Assembly (NCBI RefSeq): GCF_016591715.1
Contig: NZ_AP024109.1
Coordinates: forward strand, 682,001-746,000
DNA: 64,000 nt
Direction: 5' to 3'
Source of the DNA: Mesorhizobium sp. J8
Lineage (GTDB): Bacteria; Pseudomonadota; Alphaproteobacteria; Rhizobiales; Rhizobiaceae
Shown here: positions 9,147-19,375 of the stretch, one piece after another
Numbering within the stretch: the first letter of the stretch is position 1
Layout: every line of letters starts with the position of its first letter
Notes under the pieces: generated by a model
Told to the model about the DNA's origin: nothing
Database searches by the model: none
What the model saw: only the letters and a program-made list of their open reading frames with translations
Made by a program: the position numbers and the translations under genes

Positions 9147-11885
9147 TTACTGCTTCGTCGCCAGGCCCTTCAGCCGGTAGAGCGCCTCCAGCGCCTCGCG
9201 CGGCGTCATCTCGTCCGGATTGATCGCGCCGAGCGCTTCGCCCAGCGCGTCGCTCTTGACCGGCTTCGGCGCTTCGCGCTTCACCGCCACCGAAAACAGC
9301 GGCAAATCGTCGACCAGCCGGTTGGTCTTGCCAGAGACCTCGCCTTCCTCGAGCTGATGCAGCACCTCCTTGGCGCGGGCGACGACCGCCTCGGGCAGCC
9401 CGGCGAGCCGCGCCACCTGCACGCCGTAGGAGCGGTCGGCCGCGCCCTTGCCTACCTCGTGCAGGAAGACGACGTCGCCTTCCCATTCCTTGACCCGCAT
9501 GGTGACGTTGTGAAGCCGGGGGAGCTTGCCGGCCAGCGCCGTCATCTCGTGAAAATGCGTGGCGAAGATCGCCCGGCAGCGGTTCTTCTCATGCAGATAT
9601 TCGACCGCCGCCCAGGCGATCGACAATCCGTCGAACGTGGCGGTGCCACGGCCGATCTCGTCGAGGATGACCAGCGCCCGCTCGCCGGCCTGGTTGAGGA
9701 TCGCCGCGGTCTCTACCATCTCGACCATGAAGGTCGAGCGGCCGCGCGCCAGATCATCCGAGGCGCCGACGCGCGAGAACAGCCGGTCGACGACGCCGAT
9801 ATGGGCGCTTTGCGCCGGCACGAAGGAGCCGGTCTGCGCCAGGATAGCGATCAGAGCGTTCTGCCTGAGAAAGGTCGATTTACCGCCCATATTGGGGCCG
9901 GTGAGCAACCAGATCGCGCCGGCCTTGGCGCCGCCTTCGGGCGACAGATCGCAATCATTGGCAACGAACGGCCCTTCGCCGGAACGCCTGAGCGCCTGCT
10001 CGACCACCGGGTGGCGCCCGCCGGCAATCTCGAAGGCGAGGCTCGAGTCCACCAGCGGCCGGCACCAGCCCTCGCTCTCGGAAAGCAATGCCAGGGCAGA
10101 CGAAACATCCAGGGCCGCAAGCGCGTCTGCGCCGGCGCGGATCCGTTCGGCCTCGCCCACCACCTCCGCGGTCAGCCGCTCGAAAGCGGCGAGCTCGATG
10201 CTCAGCGCCCGGTCGGCGGCGTTGGCGATCTTCGATTCCAGCTCCGCCAGCTCGGTCGTGGTGAAGCGCATGGCGTTGGCCATGGTCTGGCGATGGATGA
10301 AGCGCGCCTTGGCGGCGTCGCTGCCGGTCATGATCGAGTGGTGGTTGGCCGTTACCTCGATGTAGTAGCCGAGCACATTGTTGTGCCGGATCTTCAGCGA
10401 GCGGATGCCGGTCTCCTCGATCAGCGAGCGCTCCAGGCCGGCGATCACTTTTCGCGATTCGTCGCGCAACGCCCGCATCTCGTCGAGCTCGGCATTGTAT
10501 CCAGACCGCACGAAGCCGCCGTCACGCTTGATCAGCGGCAGCTCGTCGTCGAGCGCCTCGCTGAGATGGCGGGCGAGCGCCTCCGGCAAGGCCTTGATCG
10601 CCGCCAGCGCCGCGGCGAGCTCGGCCGGCAGGTCGGCCGCCGCGAACAATTCGGCGATCGCGCCGGCCGCCTCGAAGCCGGCGCGCAACGCGCCAAGATC
10701 GCGCGGTCCGCCGCGGTTGAGCGCCAGCCTGGACAGTGCCCTCGGCATGTCGGCGACACTTTTCAGGCTCGCCCGCAAGCCCTGGCAGAGCCGCGTTTCG
10801 GAGCGGAAGAAGGAGACGGAATCCAATCGCGCTCCGATCGTAGCCGGGTCGGTCAGCGGCGCCATCAGCCGGTCGGCGAGCAAGCGCGCGCCGCCGCCCG
10901 TGACGGTGCGGTCGATCGCCTTGAACAGCGAGCCGTCGCGGCTGCCGGAGAGCGTGCGCAGCAGTTCCAGATTGGCGCGCGTCGCCGGATCGATGAACAG
11001 CGTCGAGCCCTGCTCCTCGCGCTCGGGGCGGGACAAAGGCGGGCGTTCGGCCTTCTGCGTCTTTTCGACATAGGCGATGGCGCCCGAGATCGCCGACAGC
11101 TCGGCGCGCGAGAAGGTGCCGAAACTGTCGGGCGTCGCGACCTCGAAGAAGCGGGCGATGCGGCCCGTGGCCGAGGCCGAATCGAACAGCGACGGCGGCT
11201 GCGGATTGGCGACCCGGCCGAGAACGTCGAAGACCGGTCGCAAGTCCGGATCGTGGAAAACCGGTTCGGCGACGATCAGCTCGCGCGGATCGACGCGGAA
11301 GATGTCGGCAAGCAGCCGCTCGGCGCTCGTCTCGGCGACACGGAAGGCGCCTGTCGAAATGTCGATCCAGGCGAGGGCAAAGCTCGCCTGGCTGGCCGCT
11401 GCACCGGCCTTTACCCGGCCGAGCGCCATCAGGAAACTCGATTCCGAGGGCGCAAGCAGCTTGTCCTCGGTGATGGTGCCGGGCGTCACCAGCCGCACCA
11501 CGTCGCGGCGCACCACCGATTTGGAGCCGCGTTTCTTGGCTTCTGCCGGGTCCTCGATCTGCTCGCAGACGGCGACGCGAAAGCCTTGCGCGATCAGCTT
11601 CTGCAGATAATCGTCCGCCGCATGCACCGGCACGCCGCACATCGGGATGTCGTGGCCCTGATGCTTGCCACGCCTGGTTAGGACGATGCCGAGCGCCTGG
11701 CTAGCCTTCTCCGCATCGTCGAAGAACAGCTCGTAGAAATCGCCCATGCGGTAGAAGAGCAGCGAATCCGGGTTTGCCGCCTTGATCTTGATATATTGCT
11801 CCATCATCGGCGTAACGCCTCCGGTGACGGGCGCAGGCGTCGTCGCCTCCTGGGCGTCGTTGTCTGTCGGTATGTGCATGTTCAT
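9147..11885 (-). CDS. mutS: DNA mismatch repair protein MutS
   Basis: 912 residues, full length. MutS recognises mismatches and starts repair with MutL. The mismatch-binding domain I shows [16 protein letters not shown] (Phe-x-Glu motif) near the N-terminus. The C-terminal ATPase has Walker [10 protein letters not shown] at about residue 660, the Walker B region [16 protein letters not shown], and the ATHFHE switch. The N-terminal 26 residues before [10 protein letters not shown] are non-conserved, so the true start could be slightly downstream of the ATG used. It is divergent from the glycosyltransferase gene. Confidence 0.97.
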   Translation of the reverse strand: MNMHIPTDNDAQEATTPAPVTGGVTPMMEQYIKIKAANPDSLLFYRMGDFYELFFDDAEKASQALGIVLTRRGKHQGHDIPMCGVPVHAADDYLQKLIAQGFRVAVCEQIEDPAEAKKRGSKSVVRRDVVRLVTPGTITEDKLLAPSESSFLMALGRVKAGAAASQASFALAWIDISTGAFRVAETSAERLLADIFRVDPRELIVAEPVFHDPDLRPVFDVLGRVANPQPPSLFDSASATGRIARFFEVATPDSFGTFSRAELSAISGAIAYVEKTQKAERPPLSRPEREEQGSTLFIDPATRANLELLRTLSGSRDGSLFKAIDRTVTGGGARLLADRLMAPLTDPATIGARLDSVSFFRSETRLCQGLRASLKSVADMPRALSRLALNRGGPRDLGALRAGFEAAGAIAELFAAADLPAELAAALAAIKALPEALARHLSEALDDELPLIKRDGGFVRSGYNAELDEMRALRDESRKVIAGLERSLIEETGIRSLKIRHNNVLGYYIEVTANHHSIMTGSDAAKARFIHRQTMANAMRFTTTELAELESKIANAADRALSIELAAFERLTAEVVGEAERIRAGADALAALDVSSALALLSESEGWCRPLVDSSLAFEIAGGRHPVVEQALRRSGEGPFVANDCDLSPEGGAKAGAIWLLTGPNMGGKSTFLRQNALIAILAQTGSFVPAQSAHIGVVDRLFSRVGASDDLARGRSTFMVEMVETAAILNQAGERALVILDEIGRGTATFDGLSIAWAAVEYLHEKNRCRAIFATHFHEMTALAGKLPRLHNVTMRVKEWEGDVVFLHEVGKGAADRSYGVQVARLAGLPEAVVARAKEVLHQLEEGEVSGKTNRLVDDLPLFSVAVKREAPKPVKSDALGEALGAINPDEMTPREALEALYRLKGLATKQ

Positions 11886-12066
11886 GCCGGGACGCTAGCA
11901 GATGTGGCAGCCCGGTTTAATGCCGGCGGCGCGAAAAGCAGGGGAAGACCGTCGCGGCGTCGCGACAGGCTCCGGTTGCGCCGGGCCGGCCGAGCACTCT
12001 ATGGTTCCCTTGGGCAAGGCGGCGGGGATCTGGGTGGATCGCGATAAGCAGGAGACTTTCGACGAA

Positions 12067-13215
12067 ATGGTCGGCCCGGCCGGTTCGGCCGCCGAGCGCC
12101 TCTGGCTGCTGGCGACGCGGCGCGCTCACCGAACCGCCAACAAGCTGAGGGTTTCGGCGCGCAAGCGGTTTCCTTATATCCTGCCGGCGCGCGGACCCTT
12201 GTCCGATCTCGACGGCGGCATCGAGATGTCGGCGCACATATTCAGCCGCGATCCGCTGGTGCTGTACATCCCGGTCGGCGGACCTCGTCCGCTCTATCCG
12301 TTGGCGGCCATGGGCCGGCGCCTGGCGGCGCGGCGCGCCACCTTCCTGCTGATGCCGATGTGGACGATGGAGAGGCCGGCCGTCGTCGCCCAGATGGGTC
12401 GCGATCTTGCCTGGTATGCCAGGCGCTTTCCGCTTCATGAGGTCATCTTCCTCTGCAACAACGAGGAGGAGCGTCGTCTCATCGCCGCGGTCGGCGGCAA
12501 CGCCATGTTCTCCAATCACAATCTGATGATATCGGAGGACGTCTTCCGGCCATTGCCGGACGTGCTGGTCGAATTCGATGCCGTCTACAACGGCCGCATC
12601 TCGCCGATGAAGCGCCATTATCTCGCCTTCGAGATCGACCGGCTGGTTCACGTCACCTATTCGATCGGCGAATTGACGCCGTCGGCCGCGCGCGCCTTCA
12701 TACGCCGCCTTCAGGCGCAATCGCCGCGTCACCGCATCGCCAATCCGCTTGTCGACGGCCTGCCCGGCAGGTTGACCTCCGCGGAGGTCAACCATGTCTA
12801 CAATCAGGCTGCCGTCGGCCTGTGTCTGTCCGCGGTCGAAGGGGCGATGTATTCCAGCATGGAGTACCTGATGGCCGGCCTGCCGATCGTCTCGACGCCG
12901 AGCCTTGGCGGGCGCGACGTCTATTTCGATCCGGACTATTGCCTGATCGTCGAGCCGGAGCCGACGGCCATTCGCCGCGCCGTCGAGCGGCTTCGGGATC
13001 GCGCCATACCGCGCGAGGAGATTCGCGGCAGGACGCTTGCGAAGGTTCGCGCGCAGCGCCTGGAGCTAACGGCGTTCCTCTCGGCGCTTCTGCGGCGCAA
13101 GGGCAGCACCGCGCCCCCGCTGGAGACGTGGCCGTTCTCCGGCACGGAAGGCTTGATGCGCTGGGCCACCGTGCGGGAAATTGCCGCGCTCGTCAGCGAG
13201 CCGGACCGGGCCTGA
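12067..13215 (+). CDS. Glycosyltransferase, GT4-like
   Basis: 382 residues from the ATG at 12067, which has AGGAG about 12 bases upstream; an in-frame ATG at 12001 and a GTG at 12034 are alternatives. The C-terminal half has the nucleotide-sugar-binding pattern of GT-B enzymes: AVGLCLSAVEGAMYSSMEYL followed by AGLPIVSTPSLGGRDVYF, equivalent to the EX7E motif. It presumably moves a sugar from an activated donor to an envelope acceptor. No other polysaccharide genes are nearby, so the acceptor cannot be guessed. It lies between mutS and the malic enzyme gene. Confidence 0.75.
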   Translation: MVGPAGSAAERLWLLATRRAHRTANKLRVSARKRFPYILPARGPLSDLDGGIEMSAHIFSRDPLVLYIPVGGPRPLYPLAAMGRRLAARRATFLLMPMWTMERPAVVAQMGRDLAWYARRFPLHEVIFLCNNEEERRLIAAVGGNAMFSNHNLMISEDVFRPLPDVLVEFDAVYNGRISPMKRHYLAFEIDRLVHVTYSIGELTPSAARAFIRRLQAQSPRHRIANPLVDGLPGRLTSAEVNHVYNQAAVGLCLSAVEGAMYSSMEYLMAGLPIVSTPSLGGRDVYFDPDYCLIVEPEPTAIRRAVERLRDRAIPREEIRGRTLAKVRAQRLELTAFLSALLRRKGSTAPPLETWPFSGTEGLMRWATVREIAALVSEPDRA

Positions 13216-13316
13216 CCGCTTGGCCGTTTACAGCGCTGCCGTGTAGCCTTAATCCGAAGGCACATAAACACGCGCCTGCCTCAAGGGTGCGCGAAGGTGA
13301 GGAAACCAAAAGCATC

Positions 13317-15596
13317 ATGGCCAGGAAAACCGAAAGCAGCGGCCCCTCCGTCAGTCCCGAGGAGGCGTTGGAATTCCACGCCATGGGACGAGCCGGCAAA
13401 CTGGAGATCGTCGCCACCAAACCGATGGCGACGCAACGCGATCTGAGCCTTGCCTATTCGCCAGGCGTCGCCGTTCCCGTGCGCGCCATCGCCGAGGATC
13501 CAAGCCGCGCCTTCGACTATACGACGCGCGGCAACATGGTCGCCGTCATCTCCAACGGCACGGCCATTCTCGGTCTCGGTAATCTCGGCGCGCTGGCCTC
13601 CAAGCCGGTGATGGAAGGCAAGGCGGTGCTGTTCAAGCGCTTCGCCGATGTCGATTCCATCGACCTCGAAGTGGCGACCGAGGACGCCGACGAGTTCATC
13701 AATTGCGTGCGCTTCCTCGGGCCTTCCTTCGGCGGTATCAATCTCGAGGACATCAAGGCGCCGGAGTGCTTCATCATCGAGCAGCGGCTGCGCGAGCTGA
13801 TGGACATTCCCGTCTTCCATGACGACCAGCACGGCACGGCAATCATCTCGGCCGCCGGCCTGATCAATGCGCTGGAGATCACCGGCCGCGACATGAAGAC
13901 CACGAAGATGGTCTGCAACGGCGCGGGCGCCGCCGGCATCGCCTGTATCGAACTGATGAAGGCGATGGGTTTTTCGCCGGAAAACATCATCCTGTGCGAC
14001 ACCAAGGGCGTGGTCTTCCAGGGCCGTACCGAAGGCATGAACCAGTGGAAATCTGCGCACGCGGTCAAGACCGAGGCGCGCAGCCTCGCCGAGGCGCTGG
14101 ACGGGGCCGACGTCTTTCTCGGCCTTTCCGCCAAAGGCACGCTGACGCCTGCCATGGTGCAGTCGATGGCGAAGAACCCGATCATCTTCGCCATGGCCAA
14201 TCCCGACCCGGAGATCACGCCCGAGGAAGTCGGCGAGATCCGTACCGACGCCATCATGGCCACCGGCCGCTCGGATTACCCCAACCAGGTCAACAACGTT
14301 CTGGGCTTCCCCTATATCTTCCGGGGCGCGCTGGATGTGCGCGCCACAACCATCAATGACGAGATGAAGATCGCCGCGGCGCGTGCGCTGGCCGAGCTGG
14401 CGCGCCAGGACGTTCCGGACGACGTCGCCGCCGCCTATCAGGGCAACCGGCCGAAATTCGGCCCCAACTACATCATCCCGGTGCCCTTCGATCCGCGCCT
14501 TATATCGGCGATCCCACTGGCGGTGGCGAAGGCTGCGATGGAATCCGGCGTCGCCCGCAAGCCGATCCTCGATCTTGACCGCTACGCGCAGGAGCTGTCC
14601 GCCCGCCGCGACCCGATCGCCTCCACCTTGCAGCGCATCTACGACCGCGTGCGCCGCCAGCCCAAGCGCATCGTCTTCGCCGAGGGCGAGGAGGAGCAGG
14701 TGATGCGCGCCGCCGTCTCCTACGTGAACCAGAAGCTCGGCACGGCAATCCTGCTCGGCCGCGACGACGTCATCAAGGACAATGCCAGGAATGCCGGCAT
14801 CGATCTCAACAAGCCGGGCCTCGAGATCATCAATGCCAGGCTGTCGCGCCGCAACGGCATCTACACCGACTATCTCTACGAGCGCATGCAGCGGAAGGGT
14901 TTCCTGTTCCGCGACTGCCAGCGGCTGATCAACAACGACCGCAACCATTTCGCGGCCTGCATGGTGGCGCTGGGCGACGCCGACGGCATCGTCACCGGCG
15001 TCACCCGCAACTATTCCACCGCGCTCGACGACGTGCGCCGCATCATCGACGCCAAGCCCGGCCATCGCGTCATCGGCGTGTCGATCGTGCTCGCGCGCGG
15101 CAGGACGGTTCTCGTCGCCGACACCGCCGTGCACGACATGCCGAACGCCGAGCAGATAGCCGACATCGCCGAGGAAGCGGCCGGCTTCGCCCGCCGCATG
15201 GGTTATGAGCCGAGGCTCGCCATGCTCGCCTATTCCACCTTCGGCCATCCGCAGGGCGAGCGCTCCGAGCGCGTGCAGGAAGCGGTGAGGATCCTCGACA
15301 AGCGCCGCGTCGACTTCGAGTATGACGGGGAGATGGCGGCCGACGTGGCGCTGAACCCGCGCGCCATGGCGCAATATCCGTTCATCAGGCTCACCGGCCC
15401 GGCCAATGTGCTGGTGATGCCGGCCTTCCACTCGGCCTCGATCTCGACCAAGATGCTGCAGGAACTCGGCGGCTCCACGGTCATCGGCCCGCTGCTGGTC
15501 GGCCTCAACAAGCCGGTCCAGATCGTGTCGTTGAACGCTAAGGACAGCGATATCGTCAACATGGCGGCGATCGCGGCCTATACGGCGGGGAATTGA
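13317..15596 (+). CDS. tme: Malic enzyme with C-terminal phosphotransacetylase-like domain
   Basis: 759 residues from the ATG at 13317 (GGTGAGG upstream, MARKTESSGPSVSPEEALEFH). It oxidatively decarboxylates malate to pyruvate. The malic domain carries SLAYSPGVAVPVRAI, the metal site HDDQHGTAI, the dinucleotide fold CNGAGAAGIAC and FAMANPDPEI. From about residue 430 a phosphotransacetylase-like domain follows, typical of long proteobacterial malic enzymes and thought to be regulatory. From memory, in Sinorhizobium meliloti the NADP-linked tme gene lies next to mutS, which favours tme over dme; cofactor preference cannot be read from the sequence alone. Confidence 0.93.
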   Translation: MARKTESSGPSVSPEEALEFHAMGRAGKLEIVATKPMATQRDLSLAYSPGVAVPVRAIAEDPSRAFDYTTRGNMVAVISNGTAILGLGNLGALASKPVMEGKAVLFKRFADVDSIDLEVATEDADEFINCVRFLGPSFGGINLEDIKAPECFIIEQRLRELMDIPVFHDDQHGTAIISAAGLINALEITGRDMKTTKMVCNGAGAAGIACIELMKAMGFSPENIILCDTKGVVFQGRTEGMNQWKSAHAVKTEARSLAEALDGADVFLGLSAKGTLTPAMVQSMAKNPIIFAMANPDPEITPEEVGEIRTDAIMATGRSDYPNQVNNVLGFPYIFRGALDVRATTINDEMKIAAARALAELARQDVPDDVAAAYQGNRPKFGPNYIIPVPFDPRLISAIPLAVAKAAMESGVARKPILDLDRYAQELSARRDPIASTLQRIYDRVRRQPKRIVFAEGEEEQVMRAAVSYVNQKLGTAILLGRDDVIKDNARNAGIDLNKPGLEIINARLSRRNGIYTDYLYERMQRKGFLFRDCQRLINNDRNHFAACMVALGDADGIVTGVTRNYSTALDDVRRIIDAKPGHRVIGVSIVLARGRTVLVADTAVHDMPNAEQIADIAEEAAGFARRMGYEPRLAMLAYSTFGHPQGERSERVQEAVRILDKRRVDFEYDGEMAADVALNPRAMAQYPFIRLTGPANVLVMPAFHSASISTKMLQELGGSTVIGPLLVGLNKPVQIVSLNAKDSDIVNMAAIAAYTAGN

Positions 15597-15637
15597 CGCG
15601 GCAGCAGTGCGGCCGTTTCCTGTGCTTGAGCCAAGCA

Positions 15638-15666
15638 AAAGGCCCGCGGCGATGCCGCGGGCCTTT
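15638..15666. terminator. Bidirectional Rho-independent terminator
   Basis: Perfect 13-bp stem AAAGGCCCGCGGC / GCCGCGGGCCTTT with a three-base loop GAT, with A/T ends on both sides. It lies between the convergent malic enzyme and porin genes and can terminate both. Confidence 0.9.
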
Positions 15667-15688
15667 CCTTCGTGATCTTTACGCTCGA

Positions 15689-16792
15689 TCAGAAGTTGCG
15701 CTGGAAGCGAACGATGCCGCCCCAGCTGTTCTTCTTGTCGGCCTTGGTGAAGTTGTAGTCGTCGGCCTGACCGAACTTGCCGTCGTGGTAGTAGTCGACT
15801 TCGGTCGTGACCGTGAAGCCCGAAACGATCGTGTAGGCTACGTTTGCCGCGACGGCGAAGTTCTTGGCGTCGTCGGCCGAAACCTGGAGGTTGAAGGCGG
15901 TCTTCGGGTTGAACTTGTAGGTGCCGCCGCCCCAGACGGCCCAGTTGCCGCCCCACGGCTTGTAGAAGCCGCGACCGCTGCCGTGATCGACGAGGTTGTC
16001 GTCGGTGCCGTAGCCGCCCATCAGGAACAGCGACAGGTCCTTGGTGACGTTGACGTCGAGGCGAACCTTGCCGGCCACTTCCTCGTAGTTGCTGTCATAA
16101 GCCACGACGCCGGTGATCGCGCCCCAGTCGCCCTTGTACTTCAGGCCGCCGACGACATGCGGTACATAGCTGTCGATCAAGCCGATGATTTTGCCGGTGT
16201 TCGCACCCTCTTCGAGCGAGATCACGCCTGAGAAGCCGCTACCTGCGTCGAAATAATAGCTGACGACGTTGGTGACCTTGATGCCGTACGGGATGATCGT
16301 GTCCTGCACGACATTGCCGGCGTAGCCGATGAACTGGTCGTAAGGCGTTTCATCCACACCGACGCGCAGGCCGCCGAGCTGGATCCAGCCGAACTCCAGG
16401 TTTACCGCCGAATCGCCGTTCTTGAAGTTGAATCGGGTCTCGGTATAGGTCTTCAACGTGCCGAGCTCGGTTTCCTGACCGGTCCAGGTCCTGAGCGCGA
16501 AGCGGGCGTTCTTGTTCCAGCTGTTCTGCGGGTCGCCGTCCATGACGTCGGTCGTCTTGCGGCCGTCGAGGGTGCCGGGATCGCCGAAGCCGGCGTCGTA
16601 GCGGATGTAGCCGCCGACACGCAGGCAGGTCTCGGTGCCGGGGATGTAGAAGTAGCCGGCGCCATAGACGTCGCAGATCTTGACGTATTCGGCCGGTTCC
16701 GGCTCGGCGACGGTCACGGCGTCGGCGGCGCGCGCGCCCGAAACTGCGATCAGGGCCGCAGCGGAGCCGAGAAGAAGGCTCTTGATGTTCAT
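15689..16792 (-). CDS. Outer-membrane porin, RopA/Omp2 type
   Basis: 367 residues. A clear signal peptide (MNIKSLLLGSAAALIAVSG, cleavage after about ARA, residue 23) is followed by the conserved start of alphaproteobacterial porins: AEPEPAEYVKICDVYGAGYFYIPGTETCLRVGGYIR. The protein ends in phenylalanine (FQRNF), the outer-membrane beta-barrel assembly signal. It should form a trimeric 16-strand diffusion channel. It has a GGAG site ten bases before the ATG and a long AT-rich upstream region suited to a strong, regulated promoter. Confidence 0.94.
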   Translation of the reverse strand: MNIKSLLLGSAAALIAVSGARAADAVTVAEPEPAEYVKICDVYGAGYFYIPGTETCLRVGGYIRYDAGFGDPGTLDGRKTTDVMDGDPQNSWNKNARFALRTWTGQETELGTLKTYTETRFNFKNGDSAVNLEFGWIQLGGLRVGVDETPYDQFIGYAGNVVQDTIIPYGIKVTNVVSYYFDAGSGFSGVISLEEGANTGKIIGLIDSYVPHVVGGLKYKGDWGAITGVVAYDSNYEEVAGKVRLDVNVTKDLSLFLMGGYGTDDNLVDHGSGRGFYKPWGGNWAVWGGGTYKFNPKTAFNLQVSADDAKNFAVAANVAYTIVSGFTVTTEVDYYHDGKFGQADDYNFTKADKKNSWGGIVRFQRNF

Positions 16793-17160
16793 TTTCTTGA
16801 ATCTCCAGTCAAAGGTTCAAGACAGGCCTGACATGCCGTTCGGCTTTTGCCACCCCCGTCCCCATCGTTGAAAAAGTCGCGCACCGGCGCCGCTTCTTCG
16901 CCTTGGACATGGCTTAATCGGCCGTCACGTACAACAGAGATTGTGTCTGGAAGGCGGCTTTCCGACTCTTAGGAAGATCTTGTTGCCAAAAAATCACGTC
17001 ATATATTTGTAAAAATGGCACATATTGCACGATATATACAATCGAAACGCGTAGAAAGGCACAAGAATGTGCCAAATGTGCCAATTATTACAGATTTGTG
17101 ACAATGAGTTTGCCGGCTAACTTACAAGCGGACACGCGAAAATGTGACGCCGGCAGAAGG
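16793..17160. other. Porin upstream region, 368 bases without a gene
   Basis: This stretch is the upstream region of the porin gene. It is much more AT-rich than its surroundings, above all 16980-17100 with several ATATAT-type runs. It contains a cluster of GGCACA/TGTGCC hexamers (separate entry). I find no open frame or known RNA here. Confidence 0.7.
17018..17083. promoter_or_regulatory. Cluster of GGCACA/TGTGCC sites
   Basis: Four copies of the hexamer occur within 66 bases: GGCACA at 17018, a perfect inverted pair GGCACA-AGAA-TGTGCC at 17059-17074, and TGTGCC at 17078-17083. They lie in the AT-rich region upstream of the porin and just beyond the 3' end of the MbcA-like gene. A regulator-binding role is inferred from the repetition. 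Confidence 0.45.
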
Positions 17161-17871
17161 TCAGGACAGGGCGCGGGCGGCCCGGATAACGTCCTCGACC
17201 ATGTCTTCCCTCAACATCTCGATGGGGACGCGGCCGCCGAGCTCGGGCGAGGGCCGGCTCAGCCAGAACCAGGCAAGCCTCGGATTGGCGATCGCTGAAA
17301 GCACGTCGCCGATCCCCGGAACCGGCCTGCCGTCGATGAACTGGGCCAATGGGAAGACATGCTTGCGACCGCCCTTGCGCAGGGCAACGACCTCGCCGCG
17401 CCTTTGCCAGCGATGCAGCGTCGAACGCGGGATTCGCAGCTTCTCTTCCAGATAGGTCGAGCCGGCGACCTCGCCGGCCCAATCCTCGATCAGCATCGAT
17501 TGCAGCTCCGCGGCCCGCTCGGCGATCGGCTGGGCCATCGGCCTCCCCGATTCCGGCTTTGACAACATGCTCACAAGGGCGGCGTCGGATATGGGCGAAC
17601 CGTCGCTCGTAATTCTCTCTGCCATTATTCGGAAAAAATCGGACGCAAGGCTGCCCCAGTCGCCCTTGAAGGAACCGACCGCGAGGCGCTGTCCTTGTGG
17701 CAGGAAAGGAAGGGCAGCAGCTACGTGGCCGGCGACCTTGCTGGCCGACGCCAGCGCCTCGGTATCGAGCAGGACACCGTGCTTGGTCAGGGCCTGTTCC
17801 ACTGCTTCGGCCACCAGGCCTGCCAAGGCCTCTCGTGAAATCCCTTCAGACGGGCTCTGGAATCTGGTCAT
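17161..17871 (-). CDS. Orphan MbcA/ParS-like antitoxin-fold protein
   Basis: 236 residues. The last ~100 residues read as a DNA-binding helix (YLEEKLRIPRSTLHRWQRRGEV) followed by a short domain with ANPRLAWFWLSRPSPELGGRVPIEMLREDMVEDVIRAARAL, close to the toxin-binding C-terminal domain of Xre/MbcA/ParS antitoxins (LGG-x-P-hydrophobic pattern). The N-terminal ~120 residues are unfamiliar. Such proteins normally precede a RES-domain toxin; none is adjacent, since downstream is the porin. It may be a stand-alone regulator derived from an antitoxin. No strong ribosome site precedes the ATG. Confidence 0.6.
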   Translation of the reverse strand: MTRFQSPSEGISREALAGLVAEAVEQALTKHGVLLDTEALASASKVAGHVAAALPFLPQGQRLAVGSFKGDWGSLASDFFRIMAERITSDGSPISDAALVSMLSKPESGRPMAQPIAERAAELQSMLIEDWAGEVAGSTYLEEKLRIPRSTLHRWQRRGEVVALRKGGRKHVFPLAQFIDGRPVPGIGDVLSAIANPRLAWFWLSRPSPELGGRVPIEMLREDMVEDVIRAARALS

Positions 17872-18105
17872 GCATTCATCTTGCGGCCGCGCTCCTCCCC
17901 AAGCGCCGGCGGTTGCTGAAATCTTCTATAACGGAAAGCAAAAATCGCGACGACAACAGGCATCGCGGCCCGGCAGCTTGCTGGCTTGCATCTTCACACC
18001 CCTGGTTTGGCGTGCCGAAATGTCAGTCACGGAACGCCCCACAGTGCCTGTATGAGCGCTCTGTGACAGGCGTGCGACAAGCAAGCCGCGGCGTCGAAGC
18101 TGTCG

Positions 18106-19098
18106 CTACAGCAGCCCGGCCTGCTCGGCCTCGCGGCGCAGGTTCTGGCGTGGGCGCGGGCCGATCTGCTGGATCACCAGACCGGCGGCCAGCGAGCCGA
18201 GGTCGCCGCAATCCTTGAGGCTGCGCCCGGTCGTGTAGCCGTAGAGGAAGCCGGCGGCATAGAGGTCGCCGGCGCCGGTCGTGTCGACCAGTTCCTTGAT
18301 CTTGGTCGCCTCGATGATAACGGTTTCGTCGCCGCGCACGATCACCGAGCCTTTTTCGGAACGGGTCACGGCGGCTATCCTGCAATCCTTGCGGATGGCG
18401 GCGAGCGCCTCCTCGAAGGAGGCAGTCTGGTAGAGCGATTTGATCTCGTGGCTGTTGGCAAAGACGATGTCTACGGTGCCCGACCGCATCAGCTCGAGGA
18501 ACTCGTCGCGGTAGCGGTCGACGCAGAAGGAATCCGACAGCGTCATCGACACTTCGCGCCCCGCCGCATGCGCGAGCCGGGCGGTCTGCCGGATCGCCTC
18601 CTTGGCGCGCGGCGGATCCCACAGATAGCCCTCGAAATAAGTCACCTTGGCGCCGGCGGCCTTGTCGGCCTCGACATCCTCGGGGCCAAGCTCGACGCAA
18701 GCGCCGAGATAGGTGTTCATCGAGCGCTCGCCGTCGGGGGTGACGAAGATCATCGAGCGTGCGGTCGGCGGTTCGCCCGCGAGCGGCCTGGTCTCGAAGG
18801 CAACGCCTTGTGCGTGGATGTCATGGGTGTAGATGTCGCCCAGCGCGTCGTTCGACACCTTGCCGAAGAAGGCTGCGCGTCCGCCGAGACTGGCGACCCC
18901 GGCCGCCGTGTTGCCGGCGCTGCCGCCGGAAGCCTCGATCGCCGGTCCCATGCGGCTGTAAAGCAATTCGGCGCGCCTGGCGTCGATGAGGTTCATCGCT
19001 CCCTTGATGATGCCGTTAGTCTCGAGAAAAGCCTCGTCGCACTGCGCGATGATGTCGACAATGGCATTGCCGATGCAAAGCACGTCATATTCCGGCAT
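18106..19098 (-). CDS. Adenosine kinase (PfkB family)
   Basis: 330 residues from the ATG at 19098, with GGAG six bases upstream; the frame continues to a TTG at 19113 but that is less likely. PfkB-family carbohydrate kinase signatures are present: GGSAGNTAAGVASLGG near residue 58 and the C-terminal anion hole/catalytic DTTGAGDLYAAGFLYG. The overall sequence (MPEYDVLCIGNAIVDI, CVDRYRDEFL) matches the alphaproteobacterial adenosine kinase group, which phosphorylates adenosine to AMP for purine salvage. A related nucleoside or sugar kinase specificity cannot be fully excluded. Confidence 0.88.
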   Translation of the reverse strand: MPEYDVLCIGNAIVDIIAQCDEAFLETNGIIKGAMNLIDARRAELLYSRMGPAIEASGGSAGNTAAGVASLGGRAAFFGKVSNDALGDIYTHDIHAQGVAFETRPLAGEPPTARSMIFVTPDGERSMNTYLGACVELGPEDVEADKAAGAKVTYFEGYLWDPPRAKEAIRQTARLAHAAGREVSMTLSDSFCVDRYRDEFLELMRSGTVDIVFANSHEIKSLYQTASFEEALAAIRKDCRIAAVTRSEKGSVIVRGDETVIIEATKIKELVDTTGAGDLYAAGFLYGYTTGRSLKDCGDLGSLAAGLVIQQIGPRPRQNLRREAEQAGLL

Positions 19099-19375
19099 CA
19101 AAATCTCCGCCAAGAGCCAATCAGGCTTCCGGCCGGCTATCTGGCATGCCGGCCGGGCGCGGGTCTAGCGGCTTGGCGCTGCTTTGCCTACCCCGAAAAT
19201 CGCCATCGTCTTCCGTGACGCCGACCTCGGCGCCGATTGTTCGCCGCTGCGGCAGCGTTCGCGTCGAACTGGCTCATATCGGCGGCGGCGCTGGCGACTA
19301 TGGTTCCACCACGATTGAAACCTCTTTGCGGCGTGGTGAGCTACAAGCGGATCGTTCCCGCAATGGAAGGCAGAA

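Noticed and set aside
15689..18105. A RES-type toxin gene to pair with the MbcA-like protein.
   Set aside because: The neighbouring frames are a porin and adenosine kinase; no short RES-like frame is present on either strand.
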